NCBI GenBank assembly: GCA_022497155.1 | Contig: MU385749.1 | Location: forward strand, 186,001 to 250,000 | Direction of reading: 5' to 3' | Length of the DNA stretch: 64,000 nucleotides | From: Whalleya microplaca | Lineage: Eukaryota; Ascomycota; Sordariomycetes; Xylariales; Xylariaceae | Shown here: piece by piece, positions 12,301 through 29,222 of the stretch | Layout: each line of letters opens with the position of its first letter | How positions within the stretch are numbered: position 1 is the stretch's first letter | Position numbers and translations under genes: made by a program | Notes under the pieces: model-generated | What the model saw: the letters and a program-made list of their open reading frames with translations, nothing else | Databases searched by the model: none | What the model was told of the DNA's origin: nothing

Positions 12301-13127
12301 ACTGTGGCTTATATATATTTAGTATGTATGTATGTATGTACCTATGTATATACCGAGAGCGCGCCTCGCTTCATTGCGTAACCCTTCACTGCTGGGCCAG
12401 TCAGGTACACGTATCGTACGGTATGGCCTACTAAGCCACAGTTGAGACGTATGTATGTATCGATCCCTCTGTAGGCACCTAGATAGTGCCCAGGTGGATA
12501 CGCCGTATCTAGAGGTCGCCCTTCAGGTCGCTCTAGAACATTAGGGAAGAGTTGTAAAAAAAAAAAAAAAAGACATACCTTATTCAGGAACATCCGACAT
12601 GAGTTGATTGGTTAGTCAGTGAAGGGACAAAGATCACTTGCTACTCTATGGGGTTGTAAGCACCTGACTGGATTCCATTATTAGGTACAGGTACCTGTAC
12701 AGGTACAGGTACCTGCTGGAGCACAGGCCGACCCGAAACAGGTTACAGGCAGGCAGGGCCTGGCAGGTTGCTCTGCCAGTAACTGTAGACCCCTACACGT
12801 ACCAAACAGTCAAACGTCTCAGAAGGGTCTCTTTTAACCATAACCAATCTAGCCAATCTTGCCAATCTAACCAGATTTCCGACCTCCCTCAGCTTCCCTC
12901 CAACCTCTTTGCCCTCTTTTTCCCCCCCATCACCAACTTTGCCACATACCAAACACACCAAACACACCAGCAAATTCCCATCTGCACCGTCGCGACAAAC
13001 AGTCCAGAACCGCTGCATTTATTCCGCATCACCGTCGACGACTTGAGCATCGCCTTCTGAGCGTCCTCCGATTTATCCGCTAGCCTCTCGAGAGCCCCCC
13101 AGCAACCAACCGACCGAACCCGCGAAA
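9346..13127. other. Gene-poor spacer and synaptobrevin promoter
   Basis: About 3.8 kb without a gene I can support. From 9.5 to 12.2 kb the sequence is AT-rich with scattered stops in all frames. A TATG microsatellite lies near 12325-12345, and 12675-12720 holds nested GGTACA/TGTACC palindromic units. From about 12830 the sequence becomes pyrimidine-rich with CCAAT boxes, marking the promoter and 5' leader of the gene at 13128. Confidence 0.5.
12848..12875 (+). promoter_or_regulatory. CCAAT-box cluster upstream of synaptobrevin
   Basis: CCAAT-type elements occur in short order (AACCAATCT, AGCCAATCT, TGCCAATCT) about 260 bases before the start codon. CCAAT is the binding site of the HAP/NF-Y complex in fungi. 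The 9-base spacing makes them look like a small tandem array. A role in transcription is inferred from position only. Confidence 0.4.
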
Positions 13128-14063
13128 ATGTCCGGCCACAACCAAGACGCTCCCTACGACCCGTACATCCCCAGCGGCCAGCAGGGCACGCCGCAGCAGC
13201 AGGGTGGAAATGCCAGAACGCAGGCGCTGCAAGCAGTAAGTTGCCGTATTCTTTTCGGTGTCGCGTCCGATGGAATTGTTCCTGGATCGCGAGATTTCGA
13301 TGTTCGATGTTCGATGTTCGAAGTTCGATCCTCGACCGTGGCTGTCAGCACCCGACCGTGCATCCGACGATTACGACCAGGCAACGGCTAGGCAACGACA
13401 TTTAGCATTCGAACGCGCATTCCACAAGTATCATCAGCGATCGACCTCGGCGATGAACGGGCTCATCAAATTTACAATTCAGCAATGAAGATGGATGAGA
13501 GAAGTGGATGCGAGTTTCAATGTGTTGGGGCAGGAAATGGACGATGGTCGTATTCCGGCCCACGATCACCACCGCTCCTTTCTATCCGCAACGCTTTCCC
13601 ATTCGCGCACCGCCTTACTACAACGACAGCCACCTCTCGCGATTCGCGACGAAATACCAATTACAATACGAACATCGATTATCGTGGTCCAGGAACAGTC
13701 CAAGATGACGTGTGCAATTCACCAGCGGCTAACAATTGTCATCGTAGCAAATCGATGACACCGTCGGTGTCATGAGGGAAAACATCAACAAGGTTTCCCA
13801 ACGTGGCGAACGTCTCGATGCCCTTCAAGATAAGACCGACAACTTGGCCGTCTCGGCCCAAGGCTTCCGCCGCGGCGCCAACAGAGTCCGCAAGCAGATG
13901 TGGTGGAAGGACATGAAAATGAGAATGTGCCTGATTGCCGGTATCATTATTCTTATTCTCGTTATTGTTGTACCATCCGGTAAGTCGCAAGTAATCTCGC
14001 GAGGTGTGCCGAAAGCAATCTAACCGGCCCAATCCAGTTCTCGCCAGCCAGGGCAAAGTCTAA
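13128..14063 (+). CDS. synA: Synaptobrevin, exocytic v-SNARE (Snc1/SynA type)
   Basis: Three exons: 13128-13235, 13748-13979 and 14038-14063, giving 121 residues. The introns are 512 nt (GTAAGT, CTAAC, TAG) and 58 nt (GTAAGT, CTAAC, CAG). The N-terminus is short and Gln/Gly-rich ([11 protein letters not shown], as in fungal homologues). The R-SNARE motif runs through [30 protein letters not shown], with the zero-layer Arg in QRGERL, then [21 protein letters not shown], then the C-terminal membrane anchor. The protein sits on secretory vesicles and pairs with plasma-membrane t-SNAREs (Sso/Sec9 type) at the hyphal tip. The first intron separates the variable N-terminus from the SNARE domain and is unusually long for this genome. 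The gene symbol follows Aspergillus usage; in yeast the pair is SNC1/SNC2. Confidence 0.95.
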
Positions 14064-15120
14064 ATTCGTTCCACTTGGGCAACATTGAGCAACGACGCAT
14101 ATAAACCAAGTGAACGGAGTTGACGATACGATGATGGGTTGAATCCCGCAAAGCTTATGAGCACCTCAATCGATTGAGTGAGCCCTTTCTTCAGGCATGG
14201 GGTCACAACACACACACACACTGGAGTTTGTCTTTTGATTTTCATCGGTCTTTTCTTGTGTTTTTGGCTCTCAGTGGAACACTACTGTAAGGGTTTGGGT
14301 TACGAAACCAGATCAAGATACTACTACTGGTGACATGGAGCCACGAACGACCGAACTTGTATGTATGATGGCGAGGCGTTTCCCGATTAATCAAGATATC
14401 TCATGATCCTCAATACTAATACCCTTCCTTCCCGCCCCTAAATATATGCTAAAATAACTTATTGATGTGAAATGTATTGATACATCTGATAAGGTGACTA
14501 GTGTTTAGGTAAACGTCCTGTCTTTTGAGTAATCTAATCAAGATAGGTTACTATTCACTTTTTGCGTAGCAACTTGCCCTATCTAATTCGATTAAGTCGT
14601 TTCTGAGTGAGACGTCACCTTCACTGTGATCTAAGTCATCAATAAATACTAATACGAGTGTGTACTCACTCATGATAACTATATGATGAGAGACAATGGA
14701 AAGCGTTTCACTTACATGCGGAGTACACTGTAAATGGAGACTTGGGTATAGAAGGAAGCAGCATTCTATACAGAAGTATTATGAATAAAAGACCAATGTG
14801 GAATGCCCATCTACCCAAGAAAGTCAACTTCGACAGAAAACTTCAAAAAGCCTCAAGAAGGCACTCTTACTACAGCAGTCACAAGTCGTTTCTTGAACTG
14901 GTAGTAATGGTATTGCCAGTTATGCCTTGGTATGCGCTTGACAATAACTAGACATGCTCTACCAGACACAATGACTCTATTCTACGTCTACGTCTAAGCG
15001 TGAAAAAGAAAACGTTGATGTAAAACTCAAAATTGTAGCAATTTGATGCTCCTTTCCTATAATCATGAGTAGAATTGACCAGATATGATGCATGAGAATC
15101 CAATATGGTCCCGAAGGCAA
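14064..15120. other. Intergenic spacer
   Basis: Holds the synaptobrevin 3' region (with a short CA run near 14210) and about 900 bases of AT-rich sequence with no supported gene. The genes on either side converge here. Confidence 0.5.
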
Positions 15121-16589
15121 CTAGACTTTCTCACACACGGCAATGAAAGGGGAAATCACACCTGTAAGAATGAGTTAGCTAAATTCCATAGTCGCATTTA
15201 CTCATACACTCACTACTCAAGAACAACCTGCCCGTCTTAGCATCATGAACCACCGTCGTGCTAGCGGGCAGAACCTCACCATCGCGATCCTCCAGTATCT
15301 TCGTGACCTCATACCCGTCCGGCGTCTTACGAACCCGGAGCACCGCCGACGGCGGGAAGCTGTTCAGGGGATCGTCGTACGCCTGGAGCACCTTCAGCCC
15401 CTGCGGGAACGCCGCGGCGTAGATATCGCCCTCCGCGTCGACGGAGAGGTTGTCGATCGAGTACTCGGTGTCAATGTGCGTGACTTTGGTGAGAGAGTGG
15501 TCCGCCTGCGGCGCGTACACGTCGATCCCGCCCACCATCGAGCTCGGCACGTAGAGCAGCCCGTCGAGGCCCCGGACCAGCCCGTTCGGGTACTTGAGGC
15601 CCGCGAGCACCGTCTTGCAGGACGCCGCGTCGCAGAAGGATACGTCGCCGTACCCTACTATCGGGGCCAGGTTCCGCGTCTGCGCTGCCTTAGCTACCTA
15701 GATGTTGAGACTTCGCAATAGGGATGGGATACAAGCTTACCAGCCCGACTTTATAAGCTCCGAAGTCATTCGAGAAATAGAACCCCTCCCCCAGCCCCTC
15801 CCCCCCGAGCGCGGCGACCCGATTCGGCGTCGTGATCTGCGGCGCGAAGAACGTCCTCACGTGTTGCAACTCCGCAGCCCCCGGTCCCGCGCGGAAGAGC
15901 TCGATCGTCGAATTCGCGCCGGTCTGGGCATGGTCCGTGAACGCGCCCGTGGCGGGGTCCACGGACGGCTTCATGTCGACGAGCCAGAGGCGGACGGCCC
16001 CGCCCTCGTCGTCGATGCCGGTCATCCCGCACAGCTGCAGACGCCCGTCGCCGTTCGTGCCGGCGTAGCCGGGCGTCTGCAAAGCGCGCAGCGCGAAGCC
16101 GGAGTCGACGGGCGAGTCGACGTCCATCGCGAGGACGGCGTCGGAGGCGCTGCGTCCGGAGACGTTGAACCGGGCCGCGCTATCCATCATCAGCACAGCA
16201 CCTTCACAACCAACCAACCAACCAACCAACCAACCAACCAACCAACCAACCAACCAACCCAGCCAGCCTTCCCATCCAAGGCCCAAGGCCCTTAACGTCA
16301 CCTAGGCACCCACTTACTTAGGCATCCACTCCCTTCTCCCCAGGCTATCAGAGCACGCGAGGAACAGCACCCGGCTGGCCTCCGAGAGCCACATGTCCTC
16401 GCAGGCCTGCAGGCGCGCGTCGGCGCGCAGACGCCGGCACCGGTAGCCCGGGAACGCGGCCAGCGGCTCGCTGGCGCGGGTGAGGCCGAAGGCCAGGTCG
16501 AGGATGCGCGGCAGCTGCAGCTGCTGCAGGGCGGCGAGGAGGAGGACTAGGAGCGCGGAGGCGCTGAGGGTGGTTGTGGAGAGCGCCAT
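15121..16589 (-). CDS. Paraoxonase/SMP-30-like beta-propeller, His dyad absent
   Basis: Four exons: 16589-16318, 16179-15741, 15697-15214 and 15161-15121, joined with correct phases into 411 residues. Introns are 138, 43 and 52 nt. The N-terminus is a hydrophobic signal or anchor (SALLVLLLAALQQLQL). The six-bladed propeller is recognised from ACEDMWL, TPNRVAALG, YPNGLVRGLDGLLYVPSS, DNLSVDAEGDIYAAAFP, ATTVVHD and the C-terminal SPFIAVCE. The residues matching the paraoxonase calcium ligands (Glu-Asp in ACED, Asn in PNRV and PNGL, Asp-Asn in DNLS) are kept. The two positions that carry the catalytic His pair in PON1 (PHGI and VNHP) read LCGM and VDMK here. Members hydrolyse lactones or esters; this one may not, or may use other residues. 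Intron 1 contains a tetranucleotide repeat. Confidence 0.85.
16208..16259. repeat. (CCAA)n microsatellite in intron 1 of the propeller gene
   Basis: About 12-13 perfect CCAA units. On the gene's strand it is (TTGG)n, lying near the 3' end of intron 1, some 30 bases before the acceptor. Length variation here could affect splicing, but nothing in the sequence proves this. Confidence 0.9.
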
Positions 16590-23238
<6,649 letters not shown>

Positions 23239-23747
23239 GGGGGGGCACTTTGCATACGATTCGGGTTTTGGAGCAATGGGGTTTAAACTTGTATATACGT
23301 TAGAAACTGCTGCAGCTCTTACGAGCACTATAAAGGCTGTCCATATTTTACGTGTCAATTGCCCAATGGGATTCCAGTCTGACCAGTAGCGAGTATCTAT
23401 GGCAAGATTTGGTCGGTCTCTGGTCGAGTAGAGGCAGATACAGAGGCCGAATAGACACCGCAGGGTACTTCCATGTAGGTACAGAAGAGCGCGGATTCTG
23501 GGTACCTGCAGATACCGAACTGTGGGAGTCTAACCTACATAGATCTACAGCGTATGGACTAGAGCGTCCGATGGCGGATGGCGGGGTCCATTTTGCGCAT
23601 TTGGTGGGGCAAAGCTTTTGACATCAGATTCAACACTCGTTCGAGCTCTCATCAGTATAAAAATTCTACGTAGTGTGTGGCCTGACTCTCCCATTCCTTA
23701 CCTTTCGACTGTCCATAATCGATCCCGAGACAAAACAAACAGAAAAT
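23239..23747 (+). other. Intergenic region with HOM2 promoter
   Basis: A 509-base gap between two genes in the same direction. It contains a TGACTC core at 23684-23689, matching six of the seven bases of the general amino-acid-control site TGACTCA, about 60 bases before the HOM2 start. Use by CPC1/Gcn4 is plausible for this pathway but inferred. Confidence 0.4.
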
Positions 23748-25074
23748 ATGGCTTCTCAATTCCCCTCCAAGAAATGCGGTATGATTAATCCCCCTCCCCG
23801 TTCCTTCCTCGTAAGCCAATGGCTGGCAGGAAGCGTGCTGAACTGTGGTTTGTGACTGACTGCTCCAGGTGTGTTGGGATGCACGGGTTCCGTGGGACAG
23901 CGCTTCATCCTGCTCCTGGCGCAGCACCCGCACTTCGTGCTCCACGCCGTGGGCGCCTCGTCGCGGTCCGCCGGCAAGAAGTACAAGGACGCCGTGCGGT
24001 GGAAGCAGGCCACGCCCATGGGCGCCGTCGGCGAGCTCGTCGTGCGCGAGTGCAAGGCCAGCGAGTTCGCGGACTGCGACGTCGTCTTCAGCGGCCTGGA
24101 CGCGGACGTCGCCGGTGAGATCGGTACGTTCTGTCCCTGCACACCACCACCGCACTTGACATACCTAGGCAGTCATCTAACATCGTGAGATAGAGATGGA
24201 GTTCCTCAAGGCTAACCTGGCCGTTTTCTCCAACGCCAAGAACTACCGCCGCGACCCGCTGGTGCCGCTGGTCGTGCCCACCGTCAACCTGCCGCACCTG
24301 GGCCTGATCCCGCACCAGCGCCGCCAGCACGGGCTGCAGAAGGGCTTCCTGGTGTGCAACTCGAACTGCGCGGTGATCGGGCTCGTGATCCCGTTCGCGG
24401 CGCTGCAGGCGCGCTTCGGCCCCGTCGACACCGTCAGCGTCGTCACGCTGCAGGCGGTCTCGGGCGCGGGGTACCCCGGCGTCAGCTCCATGGACGTCCT
24501 CGACAACGTCGTCCCCTACATCGCCGGCGAGGAGGACAAACTCGAGACCGAGGCGCGCAAGATCCTGGGCGGCATCAGCGAGGACGCCACCGCGCTGCGG
24601 GATCTCGAGGGCTTGAGGGTGTCTGCCGCGTGTAATCGGGTGCCCGTGCTGGATGGTCATACCGCGTGTGTCTCGCTCCGGTTCAAGAATCGGCCGCCCC
24701 CGAAGGTCGAGGATGTTAAGGCCGCCCTGAGGGAGTACGTTAGTGAGGCGGAGACGCTGGGGTGTCCGAGTGCGCCGAAGCCGAGTATCAAGGTCTTTGA
24801 TGAGCCGGATCGGCCGCAGCCGAGACTCGATCGCGAGCTCAGTCGGGGGTACACAGTTAGTGTGGGGCGGGTGCGCGAGGACGAGAGCGGCATTTTCGAT
24901 ATCAAGTTCGTGGCGCTGAGCCATAATAGTGAGTTGCCCCCCTTTCCAAAAGGCTACCTCCCTTGAGGTAAGAAAACACGTTACTAACATGACGTTACTT
25001 CTGCAGCCGTCATCGGAGCCGCTGGCTCGTCTATACTGAATGCGGAGGCGGCGGTGCTGAAGGGATTCATCTAA
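23748..25074 (+). CDS. hom2: Aspartate-semialdehyde dehydrogenase
   Basis: Four exons: 23748-23778, 23869-24123, 24194-24928 and 25007-25074, giving 362 residues, close to the yeast enzyme. All phases agree. The NADP-binding motif [13 protein letters not shown] is formed across the first junction. The catalytic Cys is in [13 protein letters not shown]; the substrate-binding segment [14 protein letters not shown] and the active-site His region ([12 protein letters not shown]) are present. The enzyme makes aspartate semialdehyde, the branch-point metabolite for threonine, methionine and isoleucine, in the cytosol. Exon 2 and the first half of exon 3 are markedly GC-rich at third positions, unlike the neighbouring spacers. 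It lies 509 bases downstream of the arginine gene, whose C-terminal half belongs to the same dehydrogenase fold family. Confidence 0.97.
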
Positions 25075-26512
25075 AAGGAGGTAGGCTGTAGGGTTGTCTT
25101 TGCATCTTCGGCGTCCGGTTGCGGATTTATTTCATCAGGGGTATAGCAGAAAAGGGGCATTTGATAAGGTATACAATGAGATGATGGTCATGGAAAATAA
25201 GAAACGTTTCATTCGCATATACCAAGGATAGAGAAGTTATTTGTTTTCCCTCGTCTCTTGATATATGACCTTTACAGTTGTTGTGTTGATACAGGGAACC
25301 TTGAAAGCTATGTTTCTGAGCCGTACCTAGGGCAACACAGTGAAGGTATCTGTCACGATTGGCAAGCAAGTATCTCATGGATTTCATATTCTACTGAGAT
25401 TTGTGTGGTCACTCAAGAGAGATTCTCGGATGGCAAATGGCTGCCTGTGCTTTCAATTGTCCAGTGAGTCCACTACGCGTTCTTGTCTGTAACGCCATGC
25501 TTATAGCATTATGGTATCGCGAAAGAGCCTACTGCTGAATTACGTTCGTATATTTATGCCTCTCCTTTAGATATCCCCTAAATGCCCAGGAGTCAGAAAC
25601 AGCCTCAAGCAAGAGAACGTATGGCGAAGACGTGGACGTGGTCACTGTGATATTCTTGAAAAGTACGGTCACTTAGTACTATTACCCAAGGCTCAACCAC
25701 GGACAGTAACGTGAGAGTCTTCCCTTGTATTAGTGAAAGGCTTCATGTAAATTTGAAATATAGCTTCATATAGATAACGATATGCAAATTGTCCTACCTT
25801 GAAGAATTCACGTTGTCGTCTCAGCCTGGGACCTGACAAGTACGTAAGCACACATATATTCTGTTTTCGTATGTCTCAGACACAGAGCAATGTTGGAACT
25901 AATTCACTCCACCTTCTGGATTCCTTCCCGGAGCTGCAAAGCAACATTTGGCGCTGTAGCTGTGCAGCTTGATGAGACTTCACGATAATGAGTCCTGCTC
26001 ACTCAAGCAGTCATCAGACAACAGCCTCAGCATGAGAGCAACTATTCCAACGCTACCGTCATCTGTTCAGACACGAACGACCAATCTGCATGTTCTGCAT
26101 GGCGACGCATAACAGCGACGAGCAGACTGCCCTCTCCACTACAGATTCTTCCTCGCATACCAACTCATCATACAGCGTTCAGCCATGAATGTCAACGTTC
26201 CAACTCAGAAGCGACTTAGGTGCACCGCTGAACTGACGCTAGGATATAACCAACGACCTTATCAAAGAGACATCATCTGCCAAGACTAACTAGATGCAAG
26301 CAACCCATTAAGGGTATCTCGAAACATTGAAGCATACCGCCTTCACAAAACATATCATCCGTACATAACTCCCCACAGCGGGACCTAATATTGCTTCAAG
26401 GAGCCACTATAAGTGGCACGACCAGCCCACAGCCATGGAAACAGCTTTGTTTAGTATATATGCTAAAATGAAAAGTCCAGTTGCCAACCAATCACATGAT
26501 AATCGCAATCAT
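25075..26512. other. Intergenic spacer
   Basis: About 1.4 kb with no gene I can support. The last 60 bases before the tRNA are AT-rich. Short frames only. Confidence 0.5.
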
Positions 26513-26655
26513 GGCCGGGTGGTCTAGTGGTAGTAAGTTGCTTCGTGCCTAATTCTGTCCCTTCACGATCCTAACATCTCTACCAGTGATTCTCGCTTAG
26601 GGCACACCCTATGCTACAATGCGAGAGGCCCCGGGTTCAAATCCCGGCTCGGCCC
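26513..26655 (+). tRNA. tRNA-Pro(AGG) with a 17-nt intron and a 54-nt intron-like insert in the D arm
   Basis: Acceptor strand GGCCGGG (26513-26519) pairs with CTCGGCC (26648-26654), one G-T pair; discriminator C at 26655 as in eukaryotic tRNA-Pro. The A box (TGGTCTAGTGG, 26520-26530) and B box (GGTTCAAATCC) are intact. The T arm is CCGGG-TTCAAAT-CCCGG. The anticodon loop TTAGGG(T) gives anticodon AGG at 26599-26601, so it decodes CCU and, as inosine, CCC. A canonical intron, 26603-26619, follows position 37 and contains CCCTA complementary to the anticodon loop, as the tRNA endonuclease expects. A second insert, 26533-26586, interrupts the D arm between positions 21 and 22; it starts GTAAGT, has CTAAC at 26571-26575 and ends CCAG. 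Without both inserts the RNA is a normal tRNA-Pro. A tRNA pseudogene is possible, but all pairings and promoters are kept. Confidence 0.95.
26533..26586 (+). other. Spliceosomal-type intron within the tRNA-Pro gene
   Basis: 54 nt with GTAAGT at its 5' end, CTAAC eleven bases before the terminal AG, and a pyrimidine-rich stretch before the AG. These are the same signals and length as the mRNA introns in neighbouring genes. Only the GT-AG boundaries restore the standard tRNA-Pro sequence GGTATGATTCTCGC. Whether the spliceosome or another nuclease removes it cannot be told from sequence. Confidence 0.85.
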
Positions 26656-26659
26656 TGTC

Positions 26660-26665
26660 TTTTTT
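26660..26665 (+). terminator. RNA polymerase III terminator of tRNA-Pro
   Basis: Run of six T residues five bases after the discriminator base, with a second T run shortly after. Confidence 0.85.
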
Positions 26666-29222
26666 CATTTTTTCTCAATTTTTTGCACATCTTTAGCCTG
26701 TGGTATGGTCTTGGTTTCATGTAGAAAAAGGTTTAGCGGTGAGAGGCACATAAATTTTCTTCATTTTGGCTGTTGAAATGTGCTTTCTTATGCGTGTGGT
26801 CCGTGCACGGATCTCTGTAATCCCCACACAGCCCCTATCGAGGCATCTTGAAATGGCCTACAAAAATGCAGTATTACCTTATAACAGTTTCCACAGGAGG
26901 TAAAATAATGAATGGATGAATGAATGGATACACAGAAAATCAGTAGGGTAATGTGGCCTACGAGAATGAAGTAGAGATGGTGTATGGATACGAAGCAGTG
27001 AATAGGGGTAACCGGACTATAGGTAGGCAAGTAGTATCGCGACAGTGAATTACTTGGGGCCTTTCGTAAATTGAAACCATTGACTCAGAATTATTTCAAA
27101 CACAAGATCAAGGTATCCCAAGAGACGTCGTGTGTCGCTGTTAGGGATGAAGTGTAGGGTGTTACTTAGTAAACTCGCTCCCCCGACAAGCCATGTTTGG
27201 TTTGCCAAGTGGACGCCCCTATGCATCTAGGTTGGGTATAGTAGTTTATGTACGTCCAGATATCATCTTCAAGAAATGCCAATATAGGAGTCGATAAATG
27301 GCTAAGAAAAGCTACTCCTAAAGTCCTAATCTAGGTATACCTGATACGCTAGAATTGATAGCTTCGAACTCCATTATAAAATTCTATATATACACTACAC
27401 TAGTTATCTAAGTGGTTTACTTATATACTATACATGAAGCCGTACATCAAGCTTTGGGATAAGTTCCTTTATGGCTTTCTTTCAAATCCCGTTTATATAA
27501 GTTGTTACAACTATAGCCCGATGAATGTGATATAATTATAGCTTAGTACAGGACATTCAAGTGTCACCTTGAACGTTTGACGCCGTTTTGGGGTGCAATG
27601 TCTAATAGTGTGGAAGCTAATTGTGCACCGTCATATAAGTTTTGCCTATATAACTAGTTGATTGTGTATTGTTCAATAATATAATTATACGATTCAGTAT
27701 GTCTTGATCATCATCGCCTTGATATTGTCCACAGTCGTGAGTTTCCTATCATTGCCGCAAAAGGTTTGCTAAAGCAGCTCAAGAGGTTTTTAGGACAGCG
27801 GTAAGAATCAAATATGAAGATTGTGTCTAGTAGTGTAACATACTGTATTTTCAAGTCTGACTGTATAAGTCAGCATGTATACAATATCTCGATTTTCAGT
27901 GCGCTGTGAGATGCTATCTTTCGATGAGGATTATTGGTTACTAATCCCTAACAACATAGCATATTCGTTCACTCATAGTCATTAGAGGTCGCAGAGGCAG
28001 CGAGCCGCTGTACTTTGTGTTAGCCCCCGTGTGTCTCGGAGACATGGGGAGCACCACCAAACAATTTAGTATATTCTATGGTTTATATTAGGGTCTCCAG
28101 CGGCTGCTGTCTCACGGGACCAGGTCGATTCTATATATTAATTGGTGGAGACTACTTCAAAGTATTCTAACACCATCTATGATATTTTTTCCTTTTAGGA
28201 CTTTTGTTGAAATTTGGGCTTGCGGCCATCTGTACGATAGATCCTGCCCTCCAGTTACTCGTCCATATACCATCTCCGACCAAACTTTCCTTGCTTTGCC
28301 TTTTAATTCTCAGAAGCTCACTCACTCAGCCTCATTGAAAACATCAATTGGTCATCTATTCATGTGATGAAAATGTCAATATGGGACAAAGTAATGAGGA
28401 GTATAGTGACTTGGTTAGTGCAAGGTGAGGCTATAGGAAGGTGACAAAGCCCCTTATATATACATGTATAGGCGGCTTGGCATAGGTAGGCCCGTACCAC
28501 CCTCAGCCCTATAGGGAGTATTTTAACAGAATACTGGCCTACCTATTTGCATTTACAGGTACTATGCGTTCTATAAGCCATATATATCATCCCTATACTC
28601 ACTCCCTTAAACTTGGAGGTGTTGCGCGTTTTCCACCTACAGTCTATGAAAATATCTGAGAACTCCTTCCTAGCTTCACTATCCTGGATCTAAGCCGTGA
28701 GAAGTGGCGTAGGTAATGCTCCAGTTCTATATAGCCTTGCTTAAACTCGACAACATCCAACTCAACCAGTCAATACACAAGACCATTTTACCTTCACAAG
28801 TATTCACAGTTACTCTAGAGGATATCGTTCTAATCCTACCACAATCTCGACGATAGTCATTATTCGGGGAAAAGCACCTATTTATACTCATAAAACTAAA
28901 AGCGCTTACAAGAGCGCCTACAAACTATAAAACAAGCATGGGGGGAGATTGGCTTAGATCCATGAAGACGACCTTAAAGCAACCAATTTAGAAGGTGAAG
29001 AAAGTAATCAAAACCCTTTACAAGCATCTGGTGCATGACTTTCGTGATTTTACCTAGCAGAACTTACATCCAACAATCCGATATGAAATCAGGGAACCTA
29101 CTTGGGTTTCACAGGGACAAGAGGGCTCAGAAGTAGCCTTCGACTAGAAGGCAAGTGAAGTGACTTTCAGGGGGTAAGGGCTAATTCATGTCTTTCTGGC
29201 CTGGCAATCCATGTTGCCTATT
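26666..29222. other. AT-rich gene-poor spacer
   Basis: About 2.5 kb with no supported gene; stops are frequent in all frames and TA-rich words dominate. It includes one copy of a dispersed repeat at about 28381-28560 (separate entry). Confidence 0.5.
28381..28560 (+). repeat. Degraded dispersed repeat, copy 1 (LTR-like)
   Basis: Shares an ordered series of words with 63363-63505: ATGGGAyAAAGTAATGAGrAG, GGTGArGCTATAGG, a TATATATA box after CC(C/T)T, GGCCTGC/GGCCCG, and an AGTATrTTyAA tract. The two copies differ by many transitions and small indels, as expected for an old transposon edge. An LTR with its TATA box is the likeliest origin; no coding remnant is recognisable beside it. Confidence 0.55.

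Noticed and set aside
15245..16295. Plus-strand frames of 158 and 197 codons rich in Arg
   Set aside because: Antisense to the propeller gene, whose four exons join cleanly on the minus strand.
26603..26619. Whether the 17-nt anticodon-loop insert makes the tRNA a pseudogene
   Set aside because: It is at the canonical position after base 37 and pairs with the anticodon, as normal nuclear tRNA introns do.
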